A stretch of 17,833 nt of DNA from Actinomyces sp. (GTDB taxonomy: Bacteria; Actinomycetota; Actinomycetes; Actinomycetales; Actinomycetaceae): the NCBI GenBank assembly GCA_012837655.1, contig DUQT01000006.1:1-17833 (forward strand), read 5' to 3'. Below are positions 1 to 7,546 of this stretch, piece after piece. Every line of letters begins with the position of its first letter. Position 1 is the stretch's first letter. A model generated the notes under the pieces. The model did no database searches. It saw nothing but the letters and a program-made list of their open reading frames with translations, and had not been told where the DNA came from. The translations under genes were made by a program, and so were the position numbers.

Positions 1-584
1 CCGAGGCCGTACACGCCCACATCCGCAAACGCTTTAGCAGAGGCTGAATCGTCTGCGTGAACATCACCGGTGCCAGTGATACGGGCAAGCTTGTCCTCTA
101 TTGCAGAAGCAATTTCGGCCGGAGAGCCCGCAATGTCAACGACTGCTCCAAGCTCATCAGGGCGCAGTTCTTCAAGGGTCGCGTACTGTGAATCCAGTAG
201 CGACGCTGGCATGAAGTGATCTGTTCGGGCGGCGAGCCGGCCTGCCAGCAGTTCTCGGTCACCATCTAAGTGCATGAAAATAACTGGCGCTGTACCGCGA
301 CGCAGAACTTCGCGGTAGCTGTATTTGAGCGCCGAACAGGTAACGATTGTGGACTTACCCTTTTTTTCTTGGTCGGTCATCCAGTCACGGATGGTGTTCA
401 GCCACGGCCAGCGATCCTCATCCGTAAGTGGGATGCCCCTGTGCATCTTGTCTACGTTGGACTGTGGATGGAACTCGTCCGCCTCAGCGAACTCCCACCC
501 CAAGCGGTCTTGCAAAATTGCCGCAACGGTAGTCTTGCCGGATCCCGAAACTCCCATTACAACAACGTGGATTGGTTCGTTCAT
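1..584 (-). CDS. gntK: Gluconokinase fused to 6-phosphogluconate dehydrogenase (3' part beyond window)
   Basis: Translating the minus strand from ATG 584 gives an uninterrupted frame to the window edge (194 full codons). Residues 1-170 are a GntK-type gluconokinase: Walker A GVSGSGKT at 11-18, then DEFHPQSNVDKM and GIPLTDEDRWPWL, which are hallmarks of the family that phosphorylates D-gluconate to 6-phosphogluconate. GntK proteins normally end at about 165-175 residues, but this frame continues through a short polar linker (about 171-185) into FADVGVYGLG. That matches the N-terminal Rossmann start of NADP-dependent 6-phosphogluconate dehydrogenase (usually DIGVIGLGVMG). The enzyme is therefore probably bifunctional, doing two consecutive steps into ribulose 5-phosphate. 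A good Shine-Dalgarno site (GGGGAAG, 593-599) sits 8 bases before the ATG. The gene diverges from the GntR regulator. The kinase call is firm; the fusion rests on about ten residues plus the open frame. Confidence 0.9.
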   Translation of the reverse strand, partial: MNEPIHVVVMGVSGSGKTTVAAILQDRLGWEFAEADEFHPQSNVDKMHRGIPLTDEDRWPWLNTIRDWMTDQEKKGKSTIVTCSALKYSYREVLRRGTAPVIFMHLDGDRELLAGRLAARTDHFMPASLLDSQYATLEELRPDELGAVVDIAGSPAEIASAIEDKLARITGTGDVHADDSASAKAFADVGVYGL

Positions 585-674
585 GTTCTGCACTTCCCCG
601 TGAAAGTCCGATCAGTTCCATTTAACCCCGAACGCCTCTTTGCTGCCGGGTGTTAGACTAGGGTTGTTTAAATT

Positions 675-704
675 ATTTTATCCCAAAGGTAATACCATTT
701 GCAA
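675..704 (-). promoter_or_regulatory. Probable promoter of the gluconokinase fusion gene
   Basis: On the minus strand TTGCAA (704-699) is followed after 18 bases by TAAAAT (680-675), a good match to a housekeeping-type -35/-10 pair. It points toward the kinase gene and predicts a leader of roughly 80 nt. A GGTATTACC palindrome lies inside the spacer, so a repressor bound there would block RNA polymerase. Confidence 0.55.
687..697. promoter_or_regulatory. Candidate GntR/FadR-type operator
   Basis: AGGTAATACCA contains the perfect odd palindrome GGTA-A-TACC (688-696). It matches the FadR-subfamily operator pattern TNGTNNNACNA at every fixed position except the first T. It lies in the 163-bp divergent region between the kinase fusion gene and the regulator gene, and within the predicted kinase promoter. 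The binding protein is inferred to be the adjacent GntR product. Confidence 0.5.
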
Positions 705-747
705 TGTATGAGAGTTTCTAACTTTCATCTAGAACGGACCCCCACCT

Positions 748-1458
748 ATGCCAAAGTCGCGGTTTGAAGAAATTGTAGACGTGGTAGGCCCACGAATTAG
801 CAGCGGAGAACTACTACCCGGCGATTCAATTACTCTGGCCGACATCGAGAAAGAATTTGACTGTTCCAGAACGGTTGCTCGCGAGGTTCAACGCAGCCTA
901 GAGGAATGCGGCTTTGTAGATCCCCAGCGCAGACGCGGCCTCGTGGTTTTGGATGCCGAAAACTGGGATGTGCTGAACCCTCGCGTCATCAAATGGAGGT
1001 TGAGCGGTCCAAATGGTGATCGTCAGATCCGGTCTCTCATTGATCTGCGTGAAGCTGTCGAGCCCATGGCTGCCGAGCTTGCTGCGCGCTACGCTTCACG
1101 CGACCAGCGCGACGAACTACTTGCAGTTGGTGCTGAACTAGCGCGACTTGGCTCAGTTTCATCCGGCCCGGAATTCATGGATATGGACGTTCGGTTCCAT
1201 ACGCTGATCCTGGAAGCGTCAGGCAATGAAATGTTTGTTGCCTTAGGCTCGACTATCTCAGCTGTGCTCTATTGGCGAGCAGAAAATATGCTCATGCCTC
1301 CGCGACCAGAGCCGCGAGCCATGCGCGACCACCAGGTGATCGCGCAGGCTATCTACAACGGCGACGGTGTTACTGCTCGTGAAGCGATGCGCGACATCGT
1401 GGCCGAAGTTAGAACGGCATTCGATAGTCGAACTCCAAACGTCCTGCGCTTCGACTAG
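748..1458 (+). CDS. gntR: GntR-family (FadR/FCD subfamily) transcriptional regulator
   Basis: 236 residues, the usual size for the FadR subfamily. An N-terminal winged helix-turn-helix (about 5-70, including LADIEKEFDCSRTVAREVQRSLEECGFV) is followed by an all-helical FCD effector domain (about 95-220). The FCD metal/ligand-site pattern is visible at D147, H151 (MDVRFH) and H195 (RDHQVIAQAIYNGD). These regulators bind small sugar acids or other carboxylates and usually act as repressors. Placed between gluconokinase, a 5-keto-acid-type reductase, a GntP permease and an idonate dehydrogenase, it most likely controls this island in response to gluconate, idonate or a keto acid. An in-frame stop at 730-732 forces the ATG at 748. 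Only a weak Shine-Dalgarno (CGGA, 735-738) precedes it. The gene ends 6 bp before the convergent reductase gene. Confidence 0.93.
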   Translation: MPKSRFEEIVDVVGPRISSGELLPGDSITLADIEKEFDCSRTVAREVQRSLEECGFVDPQRRRGLVVLDAENWDVLNPRVIKWRLSGPNGDRQIRSLIDLREAVEPMAAELAARYASRDQRDELLAVGAELARLGSVSSGPEFMDMDVRFHTLILEASGNEMFVALGSTISAVLYWRAENMLMPPRPEPRAMRDHQVIAQAIYNGDGVTAREAMRDIVAEVRTAFDSRTPNVLRFD

Positions 1459-1464
1459 CGCAAC

Positions 1465-2973
1465 CTATTCATCCAGCGCTTCCTTAGCTGCTGCACGCAC
1501 GCCCTCGTTTGTAATTAGCTCCAGGAAATCGCCAACCCGAGCGGTGAATTCGTCGAAAGCAACCAGTTCTTGAGGGAAAATACCGCTATTCAAAATGCGC
1601 TCAGCGTGATCCTTGGGTGAAGTCGCGTCGGCGGTAACTTCCTTAAGTAGTTCCCGTCTGGGTTCGATCATCGCGTCCGCGATTGGACCTGGCTCGAAGC
1701 CTTTCGGAGGACATACGCACGCGATCCATGACGCGACCAGGAGTGCCATTTGTTGCGGCATTTCACCCTTTTTGAGCAAGCGCATTGCAGGTTCTGGTAC
1801 ACGCTGCAAGATCTTCGCGGAGCCGTCCGATCCGACCCGAGCCACCAGATCTCCTAGCGCGAAGTTCGTCCACCGCGCAAAGAGGTCATCCACGTAGCGG
1901 TTTGGATCAAATCCTGATGGAAGGTCGATTGATGGCAGGAATTCGTCCTCAATCGCACGTCTTACGCATGATTCGACGAAATCCTGCGAACGCGAGGCCG
2001 GAATTGTGTCACGCCCATCCAGAGCTCCTAGGTATGAAATCAGTGAATGCGAACCGTTTAATAGGCGGAGCTTTACCTGCTCGTATTTTTCAACTTCGTC
2101 AGTAAAGATGACACCATCGGCATGCTCCCACGCGGGGCGACCCGCCGCGAACTTATCTTCCAGAGCCCACATGGTGAATTCTTCGGCCGGCACAGGGACC
2201 TCATCCCAGTATCCTGCAATTTCAGCGACCTTCTCGCGGGTGGAATCATCTGTTGCTGGAACTATGCGATCCACCATCGAGTTCGGGAAGGTCACATTAT
2301 CTTCTATCCATTTGAAGATTTCTTTATCTGCTTGCGCATGCTCTAGAAACTCGACAACGAGGTGACGCGTGACTGTGCCCGCGCTTTGCATGTTGTCACA
2401 CGACAGAATTGTTATTGGCGCTCCAGATTCCTCAAATCGTGCCTCCAAACCGCGGGCAACCAGTCCGATTGCTGTAGAAGGCTCGTTGCGATTCTTGAAA
2501 TCTTCAAGCGTCGCAGTATCCGTCAAATCTAGGCCTAGACGCTCTGGGTCCTTTCGATAACCATTTTCAGACACCGTGAGCGTCACGATCTTATGGTTCG
2601 GATCCGCTATTTCCTTTACCACCGCTACGGGGTCGTCTGCCGCCACCATCGCTTTACGGTGCACATCTACGAGTCCTACAGACTCACCCTCAGGTGTTAG
2701 TTGCAGGACTGAATAGAGAAAATCTTGCTCTTTTAGTGCGCGCACTACTCCGGGAGAGCGGGGCGCTACCCCGACGATCCCCCACGGACCTTCCTCGACA
2801 GACAACGCTTGCGCCGTTGCAACAGCTGCGTGTGCGCGATGGAACTGCGCGAGACCGATGTGAACAATTCCCGTTTCTCTTGGCGCAGATGCTCCTATCT
2901 GTAGCTCCCGGGGTGCGGTGTCTCGTGAGAGCCTGGGAAACTTGGATTGTGGCAGTTTGGTTTGATTGAGCAT
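1465..2973 (-). CDS. Mannitol dehydrogenase / fructuronate reductase family oxidoreductase
   Basis: 502 residues, typical of the polyol-specific long-chain dehydrogenase family (UxuB, UxaB, MtlK, DalD). The N-terminal NAD-binding start is GIVHIGLAQFHRAH (35-48). Further family motifs are TLTVSENGY (131-139), SCDNMQSAG (201-209) and FPNSMVDRIVP (229-239). The catalytic signature KxxxxNxxH is intact at K311, N316 and H319. Members interconvert C2- or C5-keto sugars or sugar acids with the reduced forms using NAD(P)H. Fructuronate reductase acts on a 5-keto-hexonate, so in this gluconate/idonate setting reduction of 5-keto-D-gluconate to gluconate is an attractive inference. D-fructuronate or a polyol remain possible substrates. 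AAGGTGG lies 5 bases before ATG 2973. The gene diverges from the permease gene. Confidence 0.88.
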   Translation of the reverse strand: MLNQTKLPQSKFPRLSRDTAPRELQIGASAPRETGIVHIGLAQFHRAHAAVATAQALSVEEGPWGIVGVAPRSPGVVRALKEQDFLYSVLQLTPEGESVGLVDVHRKAMVAADDPVAVVKEIADPNHKIVTLTVSENGYRKDPERLGLDLTDTATLEDFKNRNEPSTAIGLVARGLEARFEESGAPITILSCDNMQSAGTVTRHLVVEFLEHAQADKEIFKWIEDNVTFPNSMVDRIVPATDDSTREKVAEIAGYWDEVPVPAEEFTMWALEDKFAAGRPAWEHADGVIFTDEVEKYEQVKLRLLNGSHSLISYLGALDGRDTIPASRSQDFVESCVRRAIEDEFLPSIDLPSGFDPNRYVDDLFARWTNFALGDLVARVGSDGSAKILQRVPEPAMRLLKKGEMPQQMALLVASWIACVCPPKGFEPGPIADAMIEPRRELLKEVTADATSPKDHAERILNSGIFPQELVAFDEFTARVGDFLELITNEGVRAAAKEALDE

Positions 2974-3141
2974 TCATTCCACCTTTGCAAAGAAATACTT
3001 CAACTTGTACTGTTAAGTTGTACGATACCAAATGAATCGTAGTATCATACCTAAACAAAACGGTATTTCGTGGCGAGGAAGCTTCGATACCGTCAACACT
3101 CAATGTGAGAAACCCAAAAACTATCGACGATAGGAATTACA
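2974..3141. promoter_or_regulatory. Divergent control region between reductase and permease genes
   Basis: This 168-bp region holds a probable plus-strand promoter, TTGTAC (3018-3023), 16 bases, TAGTAT (3040-3045). It also holds four ATACC/GGTAT half-sites: 3025-3029, 3047-3051, 3062-3066 and 3087-3091. The last two form ACGGTAT-N20-ATACCGT. Other structures are GTAT-C-ATAC at 3042-3050 and CAACTT-N8-AAGTTG at 3001-3020. The same core makes the palindrome between the kinase and regulator genes, so this is a candidate shared operator region. Confidence 0.5.
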
Positions 3142-4521
3142 TTGGACACCTGGGAACAAACCCTCACAGCTGGACCACTTCTCGGCATTGCCGCCGTAGG
3201 TATTCTGCTGATTTTAATACTCATCATTAAATTCAGGCTCCACGCCTTTGTAACGCTAGTACTCGTTTCTGTTCTGACCGCCATCGCTGCGGGAATCCCG
3301 ACAGAGTCCCTCTATGACGTAATCATGGGTGGCTTTAGGAGCACGTTAGGTGACGTCGGTATTTTGGTCGGCCTCGGCGCGATGCTTGGAAAGTTAGTAG
3401 AACATTCCGGCGGCGCCCAAGTGCTTGCCGATGCGATGATTGACAAGTTCGGCGAAAAGAGAGCTCCCCTTGCACTCGGTATTGCATCTCTAATACTTGG
3501 GTTCCCGATGTTCTTCGATGCGGGCCTCGTTGTTATGCTCCCCATCGTGTTTGCAGTTGCAGCACGTCTTGGTGGACCAATCCTGCTGTACGCATTCCCG
3601 ACCGCGGTGGCGTTCTCAGTAATGCACGTATTCGTCCCGCCACACCCGGGACCGGTTGCTGCATCCACCTTCTTCGGAACCAATCTCGGCCTCCTTATCA
3701 TCGTTGCAATCGTGATTGCAGTACCCACCTTCTACGTAACTGGTTACCTTTGGGGCAAGTACGTTGGCAAGAAATTCAGCTTCACTGAAGTTGCAGGTGC
3801 TGTTTTTGGCACTGACGGACAAGGCGTCAAGAATCCTCCGAAGACTCGCACGGTCATCATGATTCTGTTGCTCCCAATGCTGCTAATCTTCCTCAATACG
3901 GGTGTTGATTTCGCAACTAAGGCAGGGGCAATTGCCGGAGACGAGATCTGGGCTCAAGCCTTCACGTTCGTTGGTAAGAGCGGTATCGCACTACTCGTTT
4001 CGGTGCTCGTGGCCCTGCCAGTTCTAGGCACCGCGCGCGGAGTTGACGGTAACGCTTTGGAAAAGCTCGTCGATTCCTCGCTTGGTCCTATCGCTTCGGT
4101 CGTATTCATCACCGGTGCGGGTGGCATGTACGGTGGAGTACTCCGATCCTCCGGCATCGGTGATGCTATTGCTAACCAGATGGAAGGACTCGGAATCCCT
4201 GTCATCCTGGCCGTGTACTTGGTCGCAGTGCTTCTGCGTATCGCGCAGGGATCTGCGACAGTTGCGCTCACCACTGCGGCTGGCCTGATGGCTCCCGCAG
4301 TGTTGGCAGGAGACTTCTCGCCGGTCCAGATTGCAGCTATCACACTTGCTTGTGCGGCAGGTTCAGTGTTTGCATCTCACGTGAACGACTCCGGCTTCTG
4401 GCTTGTCGGTCGACTTCTTGGCATGGACGTCAAGACCACACTGAAGACTTGGACCGTTCAGCAAACTCTCGAATCGCTAATGGCATTCGCACTTGCGGTA
4501 ATCATCTTCGTAATTTTCTAG
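3142..4521 (+). CDS. gntP: GntP-family gluconate/idonate permease
   Basis: 459 residues of almost continuous hydrophobic helices, close to the roughly 440-450 residues usual for GntP/GntT/IdnT proteins. Family signatures are present: STLGDVGILVGLGAMLGKLVEHSGGAQ, GFPMFFDAGLVVMLP, FVPPHPGPVAA, IAQGSATVALTTAAGL and HVNDSGFW (413-420). These are proton symporters for gluconate and related hexonates at the cytoplasmic membrane. The following idonate dehydrogenase, 7 bases after the stop, makes L-idonate a likely substrate alongside gluconate. The start is TTG at 3142 behind an AGGA site (3132-3135). No in-frame ATG fits the conserved N-terminus, so the TTG is probably genuine and may hold expression down. 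Confidence 0.95.
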   Translation: MDTWEQTLTAGPLLGIAAVGILLILILIIKFRLHAFVTLVLVSVLTAIAAGIPTESLYDVIMGGFRSTLGDVGILVGLGAMLGKLVEHSGGAQVLADAMIDKFGEKRAPLALGIASLILGFPMFFDAGLVVMLPIVFAVAARLGGPILLYAFPTAVAFSVMHVFVPPHPGPVAASTFFGTNLGLLIIVAIVIAVPTFYVTGYLWGKYVGKKFSFTEVAGAVFGTDGQGVKNPPKTRTVIMILLLPMLLIFLNTGVDFATKAGAIAGDEIWAQAFTFVGKSGIALLVSVLVALPVLGTARGVDGNALEKLVDSSLGPIASVVFITGAGGMYGGVLRSSGIGDAIANQMEGLGIPVILAVYLVAVLLRIAQGSATVALTTAAGLMAPAVLAGDFSPVQIAAITLACAAGSVFASHVNDSGFWLVGRLLGMDVKTTLKTWTVQQTLESLMAFALAVIIFVIF

Positions 4522-4528
4522 GAGAATC

Positions 4529-5530
4529 ATGCAGGCAGTACGAATTCATGGCAAAGAAGATCTTCGCATCGAGGAGGTTCCAACTCCTGAAGTAGGCGAG
4601 AGCCAGGTGCTACTGAAGATTTCTCACGCTGGCATTTGCGGCTCGGACTTGCACTACTATTTCGATGGAGCCAACGGAGCTTTCGTTGTTCGCGAACCAC
4701 TCATTCCCGGCCACGAGATCTCGGGAACAGTAGCGGAAGATCCATCTGGAAAGTACAAGGTGGGCCAGAAGGTCACTGTTCATCCCGCACGTTTTGGCAC
4801 ACCGAGCGAAAAGTATGGTCGTCACCTTTGGCCAAACGGTAGCTACCTGGGTTCGGCCTCAACGTGGCCGCACACGCAGGGTGGTATGAGCGAGTACCTG
4901 CTCGTCGAAGACTTCATGGTCGTCCCCGTACCGGATGAGATGGAACTCAGTTGCGCTGCGCTTGCCGAACCGACCGCGGTGGGCATGCACGGTATCAACA
5001 TCGGGGGTGGCGTCGAAGGACGTAAAGTCCTAGTCAGCGGGTCTGGCCCAATCGGCCTCCTTGCTGCCGCGAGCGCCAAAGCTTTGGGAGCGGACGAAGT
5101 GTGGGCTTCAGATGTTCTTGAAGGTCCCCTTGCGCGCGCTGAAGCGCTCGGCGTCGACAGGATTGTGCGTACCGATCAGGAGGCACTCCCCGAGTACTAC
5201 TTCGACACAGTCTTGGAGTGTTCTGGCGTCCCCGCGGCCCTCAATACCGCATTCGATGCTGTCGAACGAGGCGGCATTTTCGTGCAGATTGGAATGATGG
5301 GAGCGGGCCCACAACCCATTGAACTCGCAAAAATCATCTCCAAGGAAGTGCAGTTGCGACCTACGTTCCGTTTCGATGATGAAATCGAGGGCGCAGTAGA
5401 GCTGCTGTCTAAGCACCCTGAAATCGCGGATGTCGTAGTGACACACACCTTTGAATCTGATGATGCAAAGAAGGCGTTCGAGGTTGCACGCAACTCTAAC
5501 GAATCCGGAAAGGTCCTAGTGGCAATGTAG
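4529..5530 (+). CDS. idnD: L-idonate 5-dehydrogenase-like zinc alcohol dehydrogenase
   Basis: 333-residue medium-chain dehydrogenase/reductase. The N-terminal GroES-like part carries the catalytic zinc ligands C37 (AGICGSDLHYY) and H62-E63 (PGHE), with E147. GSGPIG (171-176) is the nucleotide loop, and an acidic D195 after the second strand favours NAD. The ICGSDLHYY-G and GSASTWPHTQGG stretches resemble IdnD, which oxidises L-idonate to 5-keto-D-gluconate. The structural-zinc loop between about 85 and 105, usually four cysteines, contains none here. AGGAGA overlaps the permease stop codon, so the two genes are probably co-transcribed and co-translated. Sorbitol or another polyol is the main alternative substrate. 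Confidence 0.85.
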   Translation: MQAVRIHGKEDLRIEEVPTPEVGESQVLLKISHAGICGSDLHYYFDGANGAFVVREPLIPGHEISGTVAEDPSGKYKVGQKVTVHPARFGTPSEKYGRHLWPNGSYLGSASTWPHTQGGMSEYLLVEDFMVVPVPDEMELSCAALAEPTAVGMHGINIGGGVEGRKVLVSGSGPIGLLAAASAKALGADEVWASDVLEGPLARAEALGVDRIVRTDQEALPEYYFDTVLECSGVPAALNTAFDAVERGGIFVQIGMMGAGPQPIELAKIISKEVQLRPTFRFDDEIEGAVELLSKHPEIADVVVTHTFESDDAKKAFEVARNSNESGKVLVAM

Positions 5531-5535
5531 TCACG

Positions 5536-5579
5536 GTGCCCGCATCGATATGCGTTGCACAACGGGAATCCGCGGGCAC
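5536..5579 (+). terminator. Possible weak terminator after the permease-idonate dehydrogenase operon
   Basis: GTGCCCGC (5536-5543) pairs with GCGGGCAC (5572-5579) across 28 bases that include a nested CGCAT-CGAT-ATGCG hairpin (5541-5554). It starts 6 bases after the stop codon and is followed by GAAGAAGGCTTTT, which has only a short T run. Termination here is inferred from position and structure. Confidence 0.4.
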
Positions 5580-5606
5580 GAAGAAGGCTTTTCAAGCAAG
5601 TCTACA

Positions 5607-5638
5607 GGCCAGCAGGAATTTGTAAGTTCCTGCTGGCC
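5607..5638. terminator. Strong 12-bp hairpin, possible bidirectional terminator
   Basis: GGCCAGCAGGAA (5607-5618) and TTCCTGCTGGCC (5627-5638) are perfect complements with an 8-base loop. It sits between the convergent permease-dehydrogenase operon and the membrane-protein gene. No long T run follows in either direction, so it may protect mRNA ends or aid termination from both sides. Confidence 0.5.
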
Positions 5639-5640
5639 AG

Positions 5641-5811
5641 TAATTTAAAGCCACTGGTTTTGGACATGGTTGAGGACCATGTGGGGTCTTCGCCCGTTCC
5701 GTCTTTGGGTACCAATTGCGGATTTTCGACCACTATGCGATGGCACAGGCCCTCTACAACGGCGGCGGTAACACTGCTAGCGAAGCGATGCGACGCTCCC
5801 CGGCCTATTAG
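5641..5811 (+). pseudogene. Decayed 3' end of a second GntR/FCD regulator gene
   Basis: From 5728 the plus strand reads DHYAMAQALYNGGGNTASEAMRR before a stop at 5809. Residues 194-216 of the regulator at 748-1458 read DHQVIAQAIYNGDGVTAREAMRD. By hand count 52 of 66 nucleotides (5728-5793) match. No start codon, DNA-binding domain or intact FCD domain precedes it. A stretch in another frame near 5656-5700 (LVLDMVEDHVGSSPVPS) weakly resembles the preceding FCD helix, suggesting a frameshift. The remnant's stop overlaps the stop of the convergent membrane-protein gene. It looks like the relic of a duplicated or lost regulator at the far end of the sugar-acid island. The 5728-5800 homology is clear; the left limit is uncertain. 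Confidence 0.75.
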
Positions 5812-7511
5812 TCTTTTGACCCCAGCCAAACAACGGTGACCGATGGATCTAGGTCGTAATAGAGTTTTGCGAACCTTACGGAGGAATCACCCAGCCCGAA
5901 GTAGTCACGGGAGAAGTCTGGAGCTGGGAGCTCTGCGGGTATCTCCACAACCTGACTGGTGTCTTTCTTCGCCTGCTCAATCTGGCGAAGAGTAACGTTC
6001 CAAGCAGCAATGTTCCTGTCAACGTTTGTAACCAATTCTTGCGCTCCCTGAACCCCGAGGACCGCCATGACAACAGTTATCAAACCAACCAGGATGTTGA
6101 TTGCCACCCCTCTGGTCTTGACGTTGTCGAAGATCAAACCAGATCTTTCAGATAAGAGTCCCAAGCTAGCGCCGATAAGCACCGTAGCTGCGAACATCAT
6201 CATTGAAAAGGCAAAGAAATTCGGTCTATCCCCAAGAGATCCCATGTAAATAGGTATTAGAGCTGAACCTACAACCAGCGCCACCATCGTTAGGGCCAGC
6301 CACATAGATTTGAGCTGACCCGGCCAAAATATCGCGACCAAGAGCAACAGGAGTATTACGGCCAGTATTAGGAACATTACCTGCGCGTGCGTGCTGGTGT
6401 ACAGGGCGCGATTAGCTGGTCCGTGAAGGTGATTACTGGGTTTCCAAGCCTCCAAACGCCTGCCTATGACAATCATTCCCCAAGTTGAAAGAGCTAATCC
6501 GACCTCGATAATGATTCGAACTACGGCAGGCATCGACGATCCGGGAGCCGAAGCCACGGAATGGAAAAACAGGATCAGGGCGACCATGAATGCGACAATG
6601 ATAGGCGCGACTACTTCCGTCATATGCGCAACGACTCGTAACCCCAGGGCGGCGTGAGTTAAGGCGGGTCCAGCACCCTCAATTTCAATTATTGCTGGAA
6701 GAATTCCCCTTCTCGCCCACATTCCCGGCACCGCAAATCGCGCCAAACTGACCACGAAGATGCTTATCAGGACGAATAGGCCAGTCTTGCTTTTTGGCCT
6801 GATTGCAATCAGCACTGCAAAGATGATTCCAAGTAGCATCAAAGCAAGCACCTCATGGTGCATTGCGGTGATGAGTCCAAGCAGGACAAGACCTACCGCC
6901 TCCGGCCACCGAAAGTTGAACTTGGGAAACTTTCGGAACAGCAGAAACATCAGCGCCCAGGCCATCACTCCACCACCGACATAACCGACAGTGGCGGACA
7001 TAAACATGTAGGTCGATCCCGCGATCTTCGGTAACCACAGCACAAGCACGAAAGGCGCGGAAGCAGCTACGACGGCTACGGAAACACTAAGGAGCGGACT
7101 AACTCGTGTCTGCCTATACGCTGAAATCAGGCTGGTGGCCGCCAGATAAAACGTGACGGAAAACAGGACCATCAATGTGGCCATGATAGGGCCTATCATC
7201 GAGCCCGTCGAGAAAACTAACTGCCCCCACAGATCCGCGGTCCGCCCATTGCGTTCCATGACATCCTGGACGGCGGCATCCCAGAAGCTACTCCATTCGA
7301 CACGGCCGCCTGGCAACCCACTTCTAGAGGCAAAAAAAGCATCGTCTCTGGACCAGATGGGCGTTCTCCATAGATACGCCCAAAGAACTGAGATAGAAGC
7401 AAAAATGAGTACCAACAGGCCGCGGTGGGCAATAAACAAGTTCTTTTTGGTTGGATCAGTAGACTTGATGCTCTGCTCTTGGCTCACTGGTGCATTCTTT
7501 CGACTTGGCAA
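5808..7511 (-). CDS. Polytopic membrane protein, GT-C glycosyltransferase-like (DUF6056-like)
   Basis: 567 residues with about 12 hydrophobic segments, the first at about 31-48 and the last ending near 490. A soluble C-terminal tail of about 70 residues follows. Just after the first helix comes SRDDAFF (54-60). Acidic residues in the first extracytoplasmic loop are typical of GT-C enzymes that take sugars from polyprenyl-phosphate carriers. The upstream neighbour is a GtrB-like enzyme that makes such carriers, 35 bases away in the same direction, so the pair may decorate a cell-wall polymer. No specific substrate can be read from the sequence. The start is tentative: TTG 7511 has only a distant AGGGGCG, and GTG at codon 9 is an alternative. 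The general class is fairly sure; the exact family is from memory of overall shape. Confidence 0.65.
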   Translation of the reverse strand: MPSRKNAPVSQEQSIKSTDPTKKNLFIAHRGLLVLIFASISVLWAYLWRTPIWSRDDAFFASRSGLPGGRVEWSSFWDAAVQDVMERNGRTADLWGQLVFSTGSMIGPIMATLMVLFSVTFYLAATSLISAYRQTRVSPLLSVSVAVVAASAPFVLVLWLPKIAGSTYMFMSATVGYVGGGVMAWALMFLLFRKFPKFNFRWPEAVGLVLLGLITAMHHEVLALMLLGIIFAVLIAIRPKSKTGLFVLISIFVVSLARFAVPGMWARRGILPAIIEIEGAGPALTHAALGLRVVAHMTEVVAPIIVAFMVALILFFHSVASAPGSSMPAVVRIIIEVGLALSTWGMIVIGRRLEAWKPSNHLHGPANRALYTSTHAQVMFLILAVILLLLLVAIFWPGQLKSMWLALTMVALVVGSALIPIYMGSLGDRPNFFAFSMMMFAATVLIGASLGLLSERSGLIFDNVKTRGVAINILVGLITVVMAVLGVQGAQELVTNVDRNIAAWNVTLRQIEQAKKDTSQVVEIPAELPAPDFSRDYFGLGDSSVRFAKLYYDLDPSVTVVWLGSKD

Positions 7512-7546
7512 GCTAGATTTCGCCCCTGAGTAGATTCAGGTTCAGC

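Noticed and set aside
270..656. Plus-strand 128-codon frame over the gluconokinase gene
   Set aside because: It is antisense to a gene with clear P-loop and family motifs and has no recognisable protein content.
5555..5839. Plus-strand 94-codon frame downstream of the idonate dehydrogenase gene
   Set aside because: It spans a hairpin and the regulator relic in a different frame from the relic's homology and overlaps the convergent gene's end; probably chance.
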